From Turnera subulata (Eukaryota; Streptophyta; Magnoliopsida; Malpighiales; Passifloraceae), in NCBI GenBank assembly GCA_028386065.3, contig JAKUCV010001604.1, positions 80,512-144,511 on the forward strand: 64,000 bases of DNA. Reading direction: 5' to 3'. The position numbers were made by a program, and so were the translations under genes. Of the stretch, positions 1-13,043 are shown piece by piece (position 1 is the stretch's first letter; the number at the start of each line of letters is the position of its first letter). The notes below the pieces were generated by a model, which worked only from the letters and a program-made list of their open reading frames with translations, made no database searches and was not told the DNA's origin.

Positions 1-1441
1 CTAAATATACATAATAATATTTTCCAACACAAAATATAATTAACTTTAATTTACAAAATACATATTTATTTACATAAACCACAATCACAATTTCCCAGAC
101 GAAAATAATATACATATTAAATTTCCAGAATTTATTTCAAGTTACATATATATTCTTTTTTTCCAATTTAATAATAGTTTCCAAAACAAAACTTAATTAT
201 TTATCAAAGTAAATATATTTATAATTTAATAAAAATACCAGATTTAAATTGCCCATACTTTTCTAAAAATAAATATATATTTTTTTTCAAAAATAAATAC
301 TAGAATATTAAATAAATACCTATATATATACATATTGTTTTTTTAAAAAAAAATAAATCGGACTGGGCTGAACTATGCAGCCCATGACCAAGCCCAAGTA
401 CAAGGGCCCGGCCAAGACTGCAAGCCCAGTTCCACAGCCCATACAACCCAGCCCGTCAGCAGCTCCAACCCGTTGGGAGTCGGATACTCACCTGGCGGAT
501 GCGGGTCGTGGTGCCGGGTAGGAGGATGGCGGCACGGCGAGCGACGGCGCGAGGGAGGACGCGAGCACAACTGCAGCTGCGGTGGACGATGGCGACTCCG
601 TGGACAGTGGAAACTCGGCGCGGCGACGTCGGCGTGAGGTGGCAACCACGAGGAAGCTGGATCCGCGGGTCGCGCGGCGGGTCTGTGGCTCCACGGCGCG
701 CGTCAGGCGGAGTAACCGAGCGGGGGAGGCGGCGTCGAGGTCGCGCCGGTGTGTCGAGGACGACGGCGGTGGTGGTGTGGCGTGCAGCGGCGGGGAACGC
801 CTCGAGATGCCCAGTAACGCTCGGGGAGGTAGGTGGCTACTGTGCAAAAACCGTTTTCTCTATTTTTCATATTTTCTTTCTTTTTTTCAATTCTTTTTTT
901 CTATTTTCTGTTTCTCTGTTTCTTCTCTTTTTTTCTTTTTTTTCCTTTTTCCCCTTTTTTTCTGATTTTTCTTTTTCTTATTTTTATTTTTCTCTATTTT
1001 TTTCTTTTTCTTTTCTTCCTTCCTTTTTTTTCTCTTTTTCTTTTTCTCTTTTCCTCTCTTTTTCTCTCTTTCTTTTTTTTCTTCTCTTCTTCTCCTTCTT
1101 CCTCTCCTTCCTCCTCTGCTTCTTCTTTTTTATAACCGGTGAAATACTATTATTCATGTGATATCAATAATGCAGGCGGGTCCGATCCGGACCAGAAAAT
1201 AACAGATACCTCCTTAGTTATTTTTTCGGTGTGATTTTCCGAGAAATTCCGAAACCCGAAAAATACCAACTTAGGTTCGAAAAATTCACGAAAAAATCAC
1301 GAGCGCGGGAAAACCCTCGGTTTCGAAAAACGACTCCCGATTTACCGTGAATTAATTACCCAAGATTAATTCAACAGTAAATCACGGTAAAACGACTTTA
1401 ACAGTCCCGGTAAAAATCCAAATTTTACCCGGGCTGTTACA
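1..1441 (-). mobile_element. Partial LTR of a Ty3/gypsy-type retrotransposon, cut by window edge
   Basis: Read on the minus strand, the segment starts at 1441 with TGTAACAGCCCGGGTAAA, a common start of long chromovirus (Tekay/Del-type) LTRs in plants. It continues through a GC-rich stretch (about 480-830) into an AT-rich tail at the window start. The solo LTR at 15337-17798 has the same plan (TGTAACGACCC start, GC-rich middle, stretches rich in 'gcccag', AT-rich part). The far end is outside the window, so neither the TSD nor the element's completeness can be judged. Frames across 499-1161 are open only because of GC-rich and pyrimidine-rich composition. The LTR call is good; the lineage is inferred. 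Confidence 0.6.
862..1130. repeat. Pyrimidine-rich low-complexity tract
   Basis: About 270 bp of almost pure T and C on the plus strand, within the partial LTR. It encodes an artefactual Phe/Ser/Leu-rich frame. A similar tract lies at about 3110-3225. Confidence 0.85.
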
Positions 1442-1629
1442 CCAAAGCAATCTAAGGGCTTCCTTTTATGGCTCGGCTAACTCTATTATGTTTTTTATAT
1501 CTGATAGATTACAGAAATTTCAGCTAGAGCCTTCATGTCAAATTTTAAATCAAAGCAGTTATTATCAGGTTTCCATGATGGCTTGGAGCGTCCCAAGGGT
1601 GACAGGGTTACCACCTACATGGCCTAAGG

Positions 1630-1925
1630 TACGACTTTTACTATAGAATTGCAGGGGTGTAGCAAGAAGGTCCCAAGATTTTGTGCGTACCTTAAGGGAT
1701 CTAAAGAATCAGTACAAGCCCAACATGATACTGATTACTGAGACTTTGTGGCAAGCAGGAGAAAATCATGGTGTAATCCCACTCCGTTTTCCTGCAACGA
1801 ATCGGTTTGAGATTCCTGGAGAAAACAATATGGGTGGTATGTGGTTCTCCTGGAACGACAGTGTTAGGGTCAACATCAACAACGAGGCTCAGAGTTTTAG
1901 AGTCAATGTTGTACCCAGCAGATAA
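1630..1925 (+). pseudogene. LINE ORF2 endonuclease fragment
   Basis: The translation matches the start of plant L1-type LINE ORF2, the apurinic-endonuclease-like domain. It has NCRGVA near 1650, then RTLRDLKNQYKPNMILITET, then GGMWFSW near 1830, each with a counterpart in the intact LINE ORF2 at 54345 (NCLGAG, DIVVIVEPR, GGIWILW). The expected Trp before NCRG is a stop codon here, and the frame closes at 1923-1925. Only the first roughly 95 codons of a protein of about 1300 residues remain, so it is a dead fragment. It lies directly after the partial LTR; the rest of the LINE is not visible downstream. Confidence 0.7.
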
Positions 1926-2919
1926 ATAATTATTTCAACTTTTATATGAGAGTAATTCCTCTATGTGGATGTTCTCAAGTAATGGATCCATTTTGCAATA
2001 ATATGCATGTTTTCTTTTTAGCTTTGCCATTATAACCTCATTCACAGTCACATGCACAATTAATTATTCTGTCTTATTCGCTTCAGGGAATAGAGCAGAG
2101 TCAATTTGACGGGATCCATAATAACTTCTTTTTGTTACTGTAAATGGGGTTTTTGTACTCTTCAAGAGTATTAGCTCTTCCAGAGAATAAATATATGATC
2201 TTCTAGATCATAGTAAAGATTGCGTTCTCCGGGGACATAATCAAATTTATGATCTTCTGGAGCGTATTAACCTTTTTTTTTCATTTTGAGATTGTACTAT
2301 CACATAGTTGACATCCACACATATAACTTTCCCCCTTGGATGTCAAATTGCATTGTCTCCAGGACAAATGCCCGAGCCAATATTCTACGAATGATTATAA
2401 TAATAGTAAATTGAACATAATGAAATAAAATAAAAAAATAATTAAATAGATATAAAATAAAAGCATTCAATAAAAATGACTTGTGTCTTCAGGGTAAGCA
2501 AGAACAATATCCATCTTCTGGTGGTCATATCTTTCTTCAATTTTCCTCAAAGATCTGCGAGATCTTTTGGCAGTAAGACATCCAGTCTTTGTTTTATTTT
2601 CTCCTTTATTGAGTCTTCTAGACTCTTTTAGTCTTCCAGACTATTATCATTTAAATTCATTTTAGCGCCCATAACAAATTTCTTCCAGAAATTTTATGAG
2701 CTGCGGAAAACCGAATCACATGATTCCAAAAATTAAATAAAGACATAATTAAAATAAATAAACATGGGCCCTTTTATGATTAGCCCAATTAAAAATAAAT
2801 AAAGAATCGAAAGATAAATATGATGGGCCATGTACGAGCCCAAGCAAAACGTAAATGCAATAGGCCTTTTAATAGCCCAATCGTAATTTAAAAACATAAA
2901 ATATGCTTACTCGATAAAA
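1926..2919. other. AT-rich interval with no recognisable gene
   Basis: No frame with gene-like length or composition is seen on either strand. Short pyrimidine-rich words such as 'tcttcc' and 'tctaga' recur. The character resembles decayed retroelement non-coding sequence, but I cannot assign a family. Confidence 0.5.
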
Positions 2920-3025
2920 GGCAGCTTAGCTAGCCAATAAATGAAACAAGACGGCTTTGCTGGCCAATAAAGATAAGGCGGCTTAGCCGGCCAACAAATA
3001 GATAAGGCGGCTTAGCCGGCCAATA
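2920..3025. repeat. Short tandem repeat, about four units of 27-31 bp
   Basis: The core GGCGGCTTAGCCGGCCAA recurs near 2978 and 3007, with diverged copies at 2920 and 2951, separated by A-rich spacers. The core holds the palindrome GCCGGC. No function is evident. Confidence 0.75.
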
Positions 3026-3239
3026 TTGAATATTAAGTAAAACATAATAATAGAGGGTATATACGCTTACTCGATAAATCTTTCAGCAGTATAAATTCTC
3101 CCCTCTTTTTATTAAGTAGAATATATTTTTCTTTTTCTTGTTTTTCTCTCTTTTTCTTTTCTCTTGTTTTTCCTTTTTTTTTCTTTTCCCTTCTTTTTCC
3201 TTTATTTTTTCTTTTTTCGTTTTTATATATATATATATA

Positions 3240-4076
3240 CCCGGGCTGGGCCTTAAATAGTGCAGCCTAGGTCTGAAACAGTAAACATGTGCAGGCCCGA
3301 TTGCACAGCCCAAGGAAAAAAAATTTTCAAGCCCAGCAGACCAGGCCCGCGATCCGTCTGCAGTCGGGTCGGCCCACCACTACCTGGGTCAGACCCGTCA
3401 CCGACGGGTCATCTTCAACCCAGGTCGTGACCTGCCCGATTTAAAAAGGGTCGATCACGACCCGGTCGTAAATCCGCTCGCCATTGCTGTCGGCGACGGC
3501 GCGACGAGTGCGAGAAGGAGGTCGCGAGCACGACAGTGACCGGGCGACATGAGGGACGGCAGAAAGGAGGTGCAATGCTGCTGGTATCGTTGACGGCGGC
3601 GCGGGGAAGAGGATCCACGGGTCTCTCGTCGGATAAACGACTCACGGCGGCACGTCAGGTGGCGGGGAACGATGGGGGCGACGCCGTTCAGTCGAAGACG
3701 GCACGGGGATGAGGATGGTGGCGGCGGTGAGACGAGCGGCGGCACGGAAAGCTTACGGATGAACAGTAACGAGGAGAATGGAGGTGACGCCACTGTTCAT
3801 GGCGTTTTCATTTTTCTTCTGTATTTTCCGGCCCGGTTTTCCTTGCTCTGGGTTTTGTTTTCTCAGTTGGTTACAGCTCGTGCTGATAATGTGTTGTAAA
3901 TAAGGTGATAAAACTGTGAATTTTTTGACGAAGAAGAAGAAGAGACGGAGATAAATCAGTGAAGGGGAAGAATGAGAGCAGAAGCCTCATCCATGTTCTG
4001 CGTTTTATTGCTTCCTTTTATAAACACAATATTACTGTAACGGTAGGTACAATAATATTTACACATGTTTCATAAC
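3240..4076. other. GC-rich, LTR-like non-coding segment
   Basis: This stretch shares the style of the partial LTR at 1-1441: many 'gcccag' and 'gaccc' words, then a GC-rich block (3450-3790) with chance open frames, then an A/T-rich part. The sequence 'cagctcgtgctgataatgtg' at 3875-3894 looks like retroelement LTR sequence to me, but I could not find both ends or a TSD. No encoded protein is recognised. Confidence 0.35.
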
Positions 4077-4170
4077 AGCCACCAATTAATCAAACAAATT
4101 AGAGGTTAGCCAGAGATAAATCTACTTGCCGAGAATATAGCCACCAATTAATCAAACAAATTAGAGGTTC
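4077..4170. repeat. Direct repeat, about 32 bp, two copies
   Basis: AGCCACCAATTAATCAAACA and the following bases to 'ttagaggtt' occur at about 4077-4108 and again at about 4139-4170, a 62-bp period. The spacer is unrelated. Confidence 0.8.
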
Positions 4171-4824
4171 GCCAACAACTCTTGTATTCTCTTTAAACAT
4201 TTCACAGTTTATGGTAGGATGTTTTTAAAAAAATTATTAATTGTCTTGTATTTTACTCCAGAAATCGCGGTTGTTGTGGTTGTGATAAAGAAAATTTTTA
4301 ATTCGCTTATTAAATTTGGAGTGATATTCTTTAGTCTTGCTTTTGAGGGAAACCCTTACTACATTAGTATCATAAACACTTTTTTTACATAGCATTATAA
4401 ACACTAACGTTTAAATAAAAAATAATTAATGTAAGAAACATTAATGTTCAAAAAAAAAGCATTTTAAGCTGGCGGTATTGGGTTGGTCTAACAAGAAAGC
4501 GACTTAATTTCGTTTAAATGAGGTATCAGATTCAAATCCTCAACTATGCAGAAAATTATACTTCGAAAACTCATCCCACAATAACCAAGCACACAATTAG
4601 GTGAGATCCGGATTATGGCGGATCCCATCATGAAATGCTATGCAATTTAATGGTAAGGTGTTGACCTTTTCTATGAAATTAATTAATTGTATGCATTTTT
4701 TGTCAAAATCAAATATATACATGCTACCAGGCCTAGTGTTTTTAGCATAACACTTACAGGAACCGGGAAGTAAAACTTATGAAGTAAACCATCTGAGCAA
4801 TGTTCGCTCTGCTAGGGTTTTCCT

Positions 4825-6290
4825 TTGTTCACAAACCATTTGCCGCCACTAACACAACTCCACCAAAACTCTACCCTAACTCCATTTAGACTTCAGATCC
4901 ACACCTTGTTTCCCTCTCTCATTCTTCCAATTGCGCAATTCTTGTCTCAATCCATCTTTATTGCTCTAATTCCCTGCTTAAGGGAACTTTTAAGTGCCGG
5001 CTTGATCCGGAAGTGTTTTGCCCCTGTGGCTCTGATGGCGGGAACATCGAAGTTAGTAATTGATCTAAGAGATGCTGACGTTGGGTATGTACCCACAGAT
5101 GAGGCCAGTTTAGGCTCCTTGGTTGCACGCACGTATGTGACTGGAAAGGTATACTCAGACTGTCGAGTGACTCTGGTACAAATGCGTCAATAGCTGAAGG
5201 ATATATCGTACATCAAGGGGGAATTCAGGGTAATTCCGAAACTGAACAATCTCTTCCTCTTAGGCTTTGGAATGGAGGAAGACAAAAAGCATGTTTTGAA
5301 AGGCTCACCTTGGCTTGTCTCCCACCTTCATCTAAGCCTCAAGCCGTGGAACCAGGAAATGATCCTCAGTCAGATACCTCTGAAGCTCTCTCATTTTTTG
5401 ATTCAATTACATGACATCCCTCCCAATTTACTCTCACATCAAAAAATCGTCAAAATAGGTGATGCCTTCCCTGTGTTTTTGCTCTATGAACCTTCATTAG
5501 AAAGTGTGCTAGGCTGGCAAGAGTTCATAAGGGGTAGGATAGAATTCGATGTGTCAGAATTCGAGGTGATACCTAGTGTTCATGGTTTAGACACCAATGG
5601 CAAAGAAATCTGGATCAAATTTAAGTATGAGCGCCTTGGTGAATTCTGTTTCCAATGTGGTTTGATTACTCATTGCGGTGAATCAATGTTCTAAACCTAG
5701 AAGGCCAAATGAAGGGGTAAAGTTACCAGAGGAAACAAGCTATAGCCCTTGGATGAGAGCCAAAGAGATTTATGGTAAGTATTATTCCAGAAAAAGATCT
5801 CTGGAAAAAGGTAATGCCGTTAACGCGGGTGATGGAGACAAAAACAAGCAAGGTTCTGATTCAGCTGAGGCTACTGCTTTCACATCACCAACCAAACCCA
5901 CTAAGCCGGGTGCTTTAGTACAGGGTGGGGAAACTGTGAGTGTGCTAGAGAACAGAAAATGCAAGGCATGAGAAGAACCCACAATCTCATCTATTCACGA
6001 AGCTGCCCGCGAACAACACACCGAAATTGTGAACACGGTGGCAGCCATTGTAGAGGAATCAGATGAACGTACACCTGTACATGCTTCGGCCTCCAAGCCA
6101 GAAGGCTTGCTTGCACTACTAAGGTATATCATTGTGCTACCGCGGAGGAGCTGGTCAGAGATTATGAAATGTCACAATGGGCTAAAGAGGATGGGGCTAA
6201 TGATGATCAAGGCGGGGATGCAGGAAGGATTCTGTCGGATTCCCCCCTGCAACTCTCAAGTGAAGGATGGTGCTCGCCTTGCAGATTAGT
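4825..6290 (+). pseudogene. LINE ORF1 (DUF4283 / zinc-knuckle) pseudogene
   Basis: The plus-strand translation follows the layout of plant LINE ORF1. A DUF4283-like RNA-binding region runs over about 5140-5500 (FGMEEDKKHVLKGSPWLVS). It is followed by ERLGEFCFQCGLITHCG near 5630-5680, the first part of a CCHC zinc knuckle. An in-frame TAG at 5191-5193 breaks the first half. A frameshift at about 5680-5690 interrupts the knuckle, after which coding-like sequence continues in other frames to about 6290. The intact LINE ORF1 at 52507-54348 has the same order of domains. This is a dead copy. It lies about 550 bp from the end of the PIP5K gene, in convergent orientation. Confidence 0.75.
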
Positions 6291-6848
6291 TTGGAGACTG
6301 ATCTGACATGGCCATTTTGTCACCTTTGGGTGAGAAATCTCAACCTCTCTGCTTCCAGGTTTTGGTTACTTATAAAGCAGAGCAGAAGACAGGATTTGGA
6401 ATTGGTAGGAATTAATTTGCCTTTCTACTACTGCACCTCAAATGACTTTTCTATTACTGCAGCTAAAATAACTGCAAACAAGCACAATGAAACCTCTTAA
6501 GTGAGAGAAAAGAATTGATTAGAGAAGGATACACTGAAATATTACAAAGTTACAACACTGACATATGAACTTTGCAGCTCACTGTCAGAACAAAATTTTC
6601 CTAAACCTTTACAAAGATATAGAAAACATGACTGTCATGTTTTACATAGAAGGAAAATAGAAGAGTGGAATGAATAAAATCAGTTTTAAAATATACAAAA
6701 CTCGACACTGCATTGGTCAGAATTCCAAGCGCACAGACAATTTATAGCCTCATCAACAATACTTTGGAAGGCTGGTGGAGCATGTGCCCTATATATTTTG
6801 GGAACCTACACAAATGTAATCATTGATCTTTTTGTTTGAGTAAGATGT

Positions 6849-9800
6849 TCATGTGTCTTCAGCAAAAATATTGAAGATGAAATCACGAAATCTTCTTGAA
6901 TATTGCTTGGGATCGACGGCCGAAATCGAAGTAGGGTCGTATTGGATGGACTTATATGCATGCTCAAGCTTCTTGCTAATGTCATAGTCTTGAAGTATGT
7001 CAATTATACCAAAGAACATTATTACATCATAATACTCTCCCGTTGGATCTCCTGTGAGCAGAAATTCACAGTCATTTCTTCTCACAGTCCTCTCCACCCG
7101 AGCCGGCATGTTAATGCCTAATCTAATACGTGCCCACCTGCATTAGTTTCACAAAACATCAAAATGACTATATGTACTTAAGGTTTGATGATAAGTTTTT
7201 AATTGATGACAATAAGAATCGAACAAAGAACTTAACCTGGCGGGATCTAGAAGAAGTTGATCCATATCTGCTCGAGAAAGGCGAGGACCTGCATCACTAG
7301 GAGCCGTATCACCTGAAAGAGAGAACAATTTTAGCCCTCTCTAATTGCTTGCTTGTTAATTTGAGCAATACACAGATGACAGAACTTTGGTTTGAACTAG
7401 AATCATTGGAGTTCAGGAAAGACAAATAACCAGGAGGTGTTGCAATTCCGCAGGGAATCAATTCCCCATCCGTTGTTACATCTCTAAAGTGAAGACCCAC
7501 CAGAAGACTATAGTCCATTATTCTCTCCTGTTCAAGAAACTCGCAATCCCTATCTACTTGCCTGTTCATGCATTTGACATACACAATCAATTAGTCATAG
7601 TGTCTGAAACCAAGAAACACAGCAAGTTTAAGCACTCTTTTGCCAAGAACTGCTGTGAGAAGTTTCAAAAATAATAAAGCAATCACAGAATTAGTTATTG
7701 AGACTAAAAGCTTCAATGAACAATATATACGTTCAACAACATATGAGAAAGTCCTGCATAATACTTCACCTGCAAAACTCTTGAAACCAGGCTTTCTGTA
7801 ATCTGAAAATGAAATTTAGATCAAGGTCTTTCAGGATCGTATTTGCATCAATCTCGGACTCAGGCTTATCAGTTATGCGACCGAGGGATGATCCTTTCAA
7901 GTCAAAGCGTCTATGAATCACATATTCTGAACAGAAGAGGTTTCCCATAATGATGAAGCGCACCTGGATCATCAATTCCATTGTATAATTATGATCATCT
8001 AGTAATAGAAATTTCACACGGCAAAAAGCAATCCAGATTAAGTAGCCTAGTATTAGTTACTTCAAAATAAATGAAAAAAGCGGTAAGGGAGCATATAGAC
8101 ACCTTCTTCTGTGCGGGTCCAGTTAGTTTCACACAATGAAGACCAAAGAATTTGGTCACGAGAGTGTTCTCAAAGGCTTTAACGTGGTTGTAATAGGCAG
8201 CAAGCATCCTAATAAGCACCTGTGCTACCAAACAAAGCACAGGCCCACCATGATAAGCACCACCAACTAACATGATTTTGTAGTAAATTTAATTATGCAG
8301 AACATGATGGACTCACTTTCACTTCTGCTTTCTTCATTGTCTTTATCATATATCGATCATCACTCGTCAGATAGAAAAAGCTGCCACTTTTACCAGGGGA
8401 GGAAAGCTCACGAAGTGCTTCATTTCCACAAATGGATAACATGTAATCCGCTGGATCCACTTTGAAAAGCTTCCTTAGTGTCCTGATTAAGAGGAACCCT
8501 TCAATTAACATCTGTCCTTAAAGATATTCAACTATCATTTTCATGTTATCCATGAGTCGAGCATCTGTCTAATTGTGCGACAATGGTACTTAATTGTGCT
8601 CTTCTTGATGCATGAAACAGAGCAAACAATTGCTACAAAGGCAAAATGTGCTAGTGATGGCGGGTCTATTTACCTGAAAACCAAGGGGCAGTAGTCTTTC
8701 CATTTAAAATCTGATGATTGGTGGGGTGGAGTATGCTTGCTTCCTTCAGGTGGAAATCTAGTCCACACTTTCTCCTTGGGGTCAAAAGCAGAAGCCTTTA
8801 AATCAAGGGATGCAGCTGGAGCAGGTCTTCCCACAGAATGCCTGTGCAAATCAACCCCCAGAGACAGAATTAATTAATACGAGGCCCACTTATTATTCTT
8901 GGAGAAGACTTCCCATATATTTATTCTTCTGAAAAATTTATTGGAGATTCACTTCTAGTTCAATGAAAATTCAGGTATTTATGAGTTCGAAGATCACAAG
9001 TATGCCAATGAACCCACGTCTAGAGAAAGGGGAAATGCTAATCAGAATAACAATTGGCCAATATTATAATCACTTATGAGTGGATAAACACATTAGCAAT
9101 AAAGACAGGGAAGATATGTTTCTCCTTGGAGTGTTGCAGAATGCTAAAACAGTTGATAGTGGTGTTCATCAGAAAGAGAAACACCTGCAGCTAGTGTTCA
9201 TCTAATAGAGAAACTATGCTTTTTGATTTCTTCCGGTGTTAACTACAATCGAATTTGTTCTTCCACAGGCAATGTGGAGAAAAACTATATATGATTTTCT
9301 TAATATAGATGGACAAACGTTGCCTATCTGTTCGAGTATGCTTTATTTGATTGAGGAAACCGGTTGTAATTTCTGGTCTTTCCTGAACTTACAGCTGCCA
9401 TATATATATGAACAGAGTAGAATTTTGCATCAAAAAAGAAATAAAATTTCAAATTAACTGGGAAACAGAGTAAGCTAATAAATTTTGATGCAGAGTCTCG
9501 TGATCAACAATTATAACTACATAAACAGAAAGCGGTTCTGTTGAATTGAAAAATTCAGCTAGTCCGAAGAGAGAGAATTAATAGGAAATCTGACAATCAC
9601 AGATATAATGTATGGGTTGAGGGGTAATCATCAACAACCCACAAAACAAATCAAGCCAATTACATAATTAGCGTCTCCAAGTTAAAGAAATCCCTCAATC
9701 AACGTACGTACGCAGATTAATTTGATGACCCTACGAATGATATTTTCAAACTATAGCAGACAAATTAATGCCCCGGATTTCATTGAAAGCATCAGGGATC

Positions 9801-11122
9801 GAACCTAACCTATAGCATCATGGTGGTTTATTAAATTTTTTTGTTTGTAATTAAGAAAATGCAAGCATTGGCAGCCTATCATAAGTAAGAAAAAAAAGTC
9901 TATACACCAAAAAAAAAAAAAAAAGGGATAGACAGAGAGACCTGATCCCGAGCTGGAGATTGAGCATGAGGTCATAATTCTTATGGCCTTTAGAAATGGT
10001 CTCTCCTTGTCTCTTGACGGTGACCGGGACTTTGATAGGCGTCCCTTTAAGGTTCCCTCCATCTTCAAATGTGGTCAAACTCAACAAATGCTCAGGATCC
10101 ACAACGCCATCCTCCTCGCTGCCCCATATGTTCATCCTATCAAACGCCCTCTCTATCCCCACACTCACCCTCCCGTCCACCGACATCCTCCTCGGCCTCT
10201 CCCCGGCGCCGCCCTTGGACGAGTTCCACACCGACAGCTTCTTCTGCGAGGGCAGTATCGGCACCTTCTCCCCGGGGCAGATCCTGGCCTCGCTCAAATC
10301 CACCTTGTACACGTCCTGCGGGTCCCACTCCAGGTTCCCTTCCGGCGACGACCCCGACGGGTAATACGTCCCGTTCTGCTCGCTGGGGTCTTTGCTCCAG
10401 TTCCCCACGTAGAAGCTCCCGTCCGCCCATTTATACGTCCCGTTCCCTTTAGGCACCCCGTCCTCCCATAACCCGTCGTACCGGTTCCCGTTACTCCACG
10501 TGAAGGTTCCCTTCCCGCACATCACTCCGTTCTTCCACTCGCCGGTGTAGCTGCTCCCGTTCTTCCACTGGTACTTCCCATGCCCGTCCTGGGACCCCCG
10601 GCGCCATTCTCCGTCGTACATGTCGCCGTTGGCGTAGGTCTTGTGCCCGTGGCCGTGCTTCAGGTTCATCACCCACTGGCCCTTGTAGGTGTTGCCGCTG
10701 CAGTCGGAGTAGGTCCCCGTGCCGTCCATGTACCCGCTCTTGAACTCCCCTTCATAGGTGGCCCCCGACGGCCACACGAACCGCCCCCGCCCCATGGTCT
10801 TGCCCTTGTACCACTCCCCGACGTACATGCAGCCGTCGGTCCACAGGTACTTGCCCCGGCCGTTGGGGAAGTTGTCGTACCATTGGCCGATGTAGTAGTC
10901 GCCGTTGGGGAGGATCTTCTCTGCATGGTAAGGCTCGAGCCCGGCGGCGGCTCCGGCGCCGTCTGACGCGTGGTGCTGGTGGGAGTGGTGGTGGTCGTCG
11001 TCGTCGTCTGCATGGGCTACGGAGATGGTGCCAAAGATGTTTTTGGCTCCTTTCTTGGCCGCCTGGGTCTTACGTATGGTAGCCTCCCATGCACGTAAAA
11101 CTCCGCTTCCCTCTTTGCTCAT
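6849..11122 (-). CDS. PIP5K: Phosphatidylinositol-4-phosphate 5-kinase with MORN repeats (PIP5K4/5/6-like)
   Basis: Makes PtdIns(4,5)P2 from PtdIns4P, typically at the plasma membrane, where it steers vesicle traffic and polar growth. Eight exons on the minus strand join in frame to 773 aa: 11122-9942, 8841-8674, 8482-8317, 8219-8103, 7963-7770, 7561-7431, 7312-7237 and 7137-6849, all with GT-AG introns. Exon 1 is GC-rich and encodes seven full MORN repeats plus a partial one (about residues 75-250, units like YVGEWYKG and GRGRF). The kinase core covers about 385-773. It has DLKGSSLGR (565-573), IMDYSLLVG (623-631), IIDILQDYD (722-730) and the type I-style activation loop with KKLEHAYKS (733-741). 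Start and length fit Arabidopsis PIP5K4/5. A His/Asp-rich patch lies at residues 38-52. All catalytic motifs seem intact, so it is probably functional; the exact orthologue is inferred. Confidence 0.95.
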
Positions 11123-13033
11123 TTTGCCCTTAATTACTAAAAGATTTAATATCTACCAAAATTTTTGATATGTGTGTAGTTACATCTATATACATATATG
11201 TTGTTCTAAAGCAAGCATGCATATACTGGTCATATATGGTAGTAAGTAATTGTTTGGAATTAACAACGTTAACAATGGAGAACAGGAAAGGATCTTCGAT
11301 GAAAAATTGTCAAAACTGAGAAAATGGGTAATGCATGCATAGAGAGGGAGGAATGAGAAAGAAAGAGAGGACAGAATGTGTGAAATCTGAGAATGTGGTT
11401 GGGTGGGGTGGTGTTGTTGTCTATTTTTTCCACTTTGGTTGACGAAGCGAAAAGAGCGATTGGACCTTAGGACTTCCTTTTTCTTCTCCAACCAGAACAA
11501 ATGTTGATGCTTGACAGAGGATTGAGAGATTGATCAGAGTCATGAGTTCCTTCCTTCCCCGTTATTTATTAATTTTAATGCTACGTACGTACGTATATTA
11601 TTATTACAATTAATTTCCCCCAATTCACGTGGGCATCGCGCGCCTCATAATTGCATTTTCTATCAGATTTCTTAATTAGTCAAATTTATTGAACTTCAGA
11701 AAAAAAAATAAAAAAATAGAAGACACTCGTCCTTTTTGTCATTTTATTGTGTCAGGAGGATGGTCAAAATTAAATTGTTGACCAATGCACAATGCAAAAA
11801 CTGAGATAAATGTATTACACGTCTTGAAATTTTAGTCATTTTTGAATTTTCAATCCTTTCTTAAAAACATAATTAAATTCTACAAATTGTTAATTACTAC
11901 ATTTGACCATCATTTTTATGTCTTTCAATCCAAATATAGCATATAATTAGAGTGTCTATGTGCCATAGTGGCCGGTCCATCCTATATATATATGGAGGAG
12001 GTTTTTTTTTTTTTCAGAGAATCATCCAATGGAGGAGGTTAATTTTGGATTAAAGGGGGAAAGTCACAAAACTTATATACTTTTAATCTTTATTATTATT
12101 CACAATAAAAGGTAGCTTTTTCATGGATAAATTCCTGATATCAACATGATTTTATGAATCATAATGGATAAAAAAAGGGGGAGTGCTAAGGGTAGATGGT
12201 GGGAAGAGCTAGAGGAATATTGGGCTTTAGACATTTCCTCCAAAGGTTTTTTGTAATAACTGAAAATGTTAAAATTAATGATGATCATATGATATCATCA
12301 AAAGCTATAGCTAAGCAAATGAGTGCAAGAAGGAGAAGTGAATAGAATAAATAGACTCTAGAATCACATGCAGTAAGTAGAAGTCATGACTTAATTAAAG
12401 ATCAACCTACTAATTAAGGGACCAGCAAATTAAATTGTTGATCTCCAAGTCCAAACCTCGGCTGATTTTTTCTTTGGATTCCCTCAAGGTTGTACTAGGT
12501 ATTGTGCGTAGCCTTCTTAGGTAGTCCTTTGTTTTATTTTTTTTTTCCCCTTTTGGATAGAAAGGAGTCCTTTTTTCTTGTACAATCATGTTATAGGTGA
12601 GGAAACTTTATAGGCTCCTCCCATCTTCAACATGGACTGGTGTAATAAAAGAAAAGAGAAAGAAGAAGAAGAAAACCCTGTTGGTACGGGACGGTATTGG
12701 TATATTTACAGGCCCAGTCACGTCAGTCCCCTACCTGCATACCTTGTTGGAGGAGAAATATGATCCAGTCTGCTCCTAGGAATTGAAACTTTAGGAAGAC
12801 CAAAGATATACCAAATAAATTTTGGGCCACAAAATTTGACCCAAATAATTCTGTGCAGTCCAAGTTATATATTTTTGAAAGTTTAGACCAACATATTGCG
12901 TTTTTTCTTGGTAATAAATAATATTTGTTAAATTGTGCAAGAAGGTTGAGCAAATGTTCGAATTTTCAGCCCTTGATTTATACATGGAAGGTCATTTGGT
13001 ATGTTGCCTTTTCTTTAGTGCTTTTATTACCTT
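11123..13033. other. Upstream region of PIP5K, no gene seen
   Basis: About 1.9 kb of AT-rich sequence between the PIP5K start codon and the MULE-like element. The part next to the gene (to about 11560) should hold the 5'UTR and promoter. No coding frame with gene-like features is visible. 'tatatatatatgg' at about 11983 is simple sequence rather than a placed promoter. Confidence 0.6.
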
Positions 13034-13043
13034 TTTTTTTTTA

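Noticed and set aside
499..1161. Long plus-strand frame of about 220 codons
   Set aside because: The second half is a pyrimidine tract giving Phe/Ser/Leu runs, and the first half lies in a GC-rich LTR; no domain.
4470..4570. Possible pol III boxes ('ggtatcagattcaaatcctc')
   Set aside because: B-box match is poor and no body, tail or duplication could be placed.
10069..10966. Several plus-strand and alternative minus-strand frames across PIP5K exon 1
   Set aside because: They are shadows of the GC-rich MORN exon; the true frame has the conserved repeats and splices to the kinase exons.
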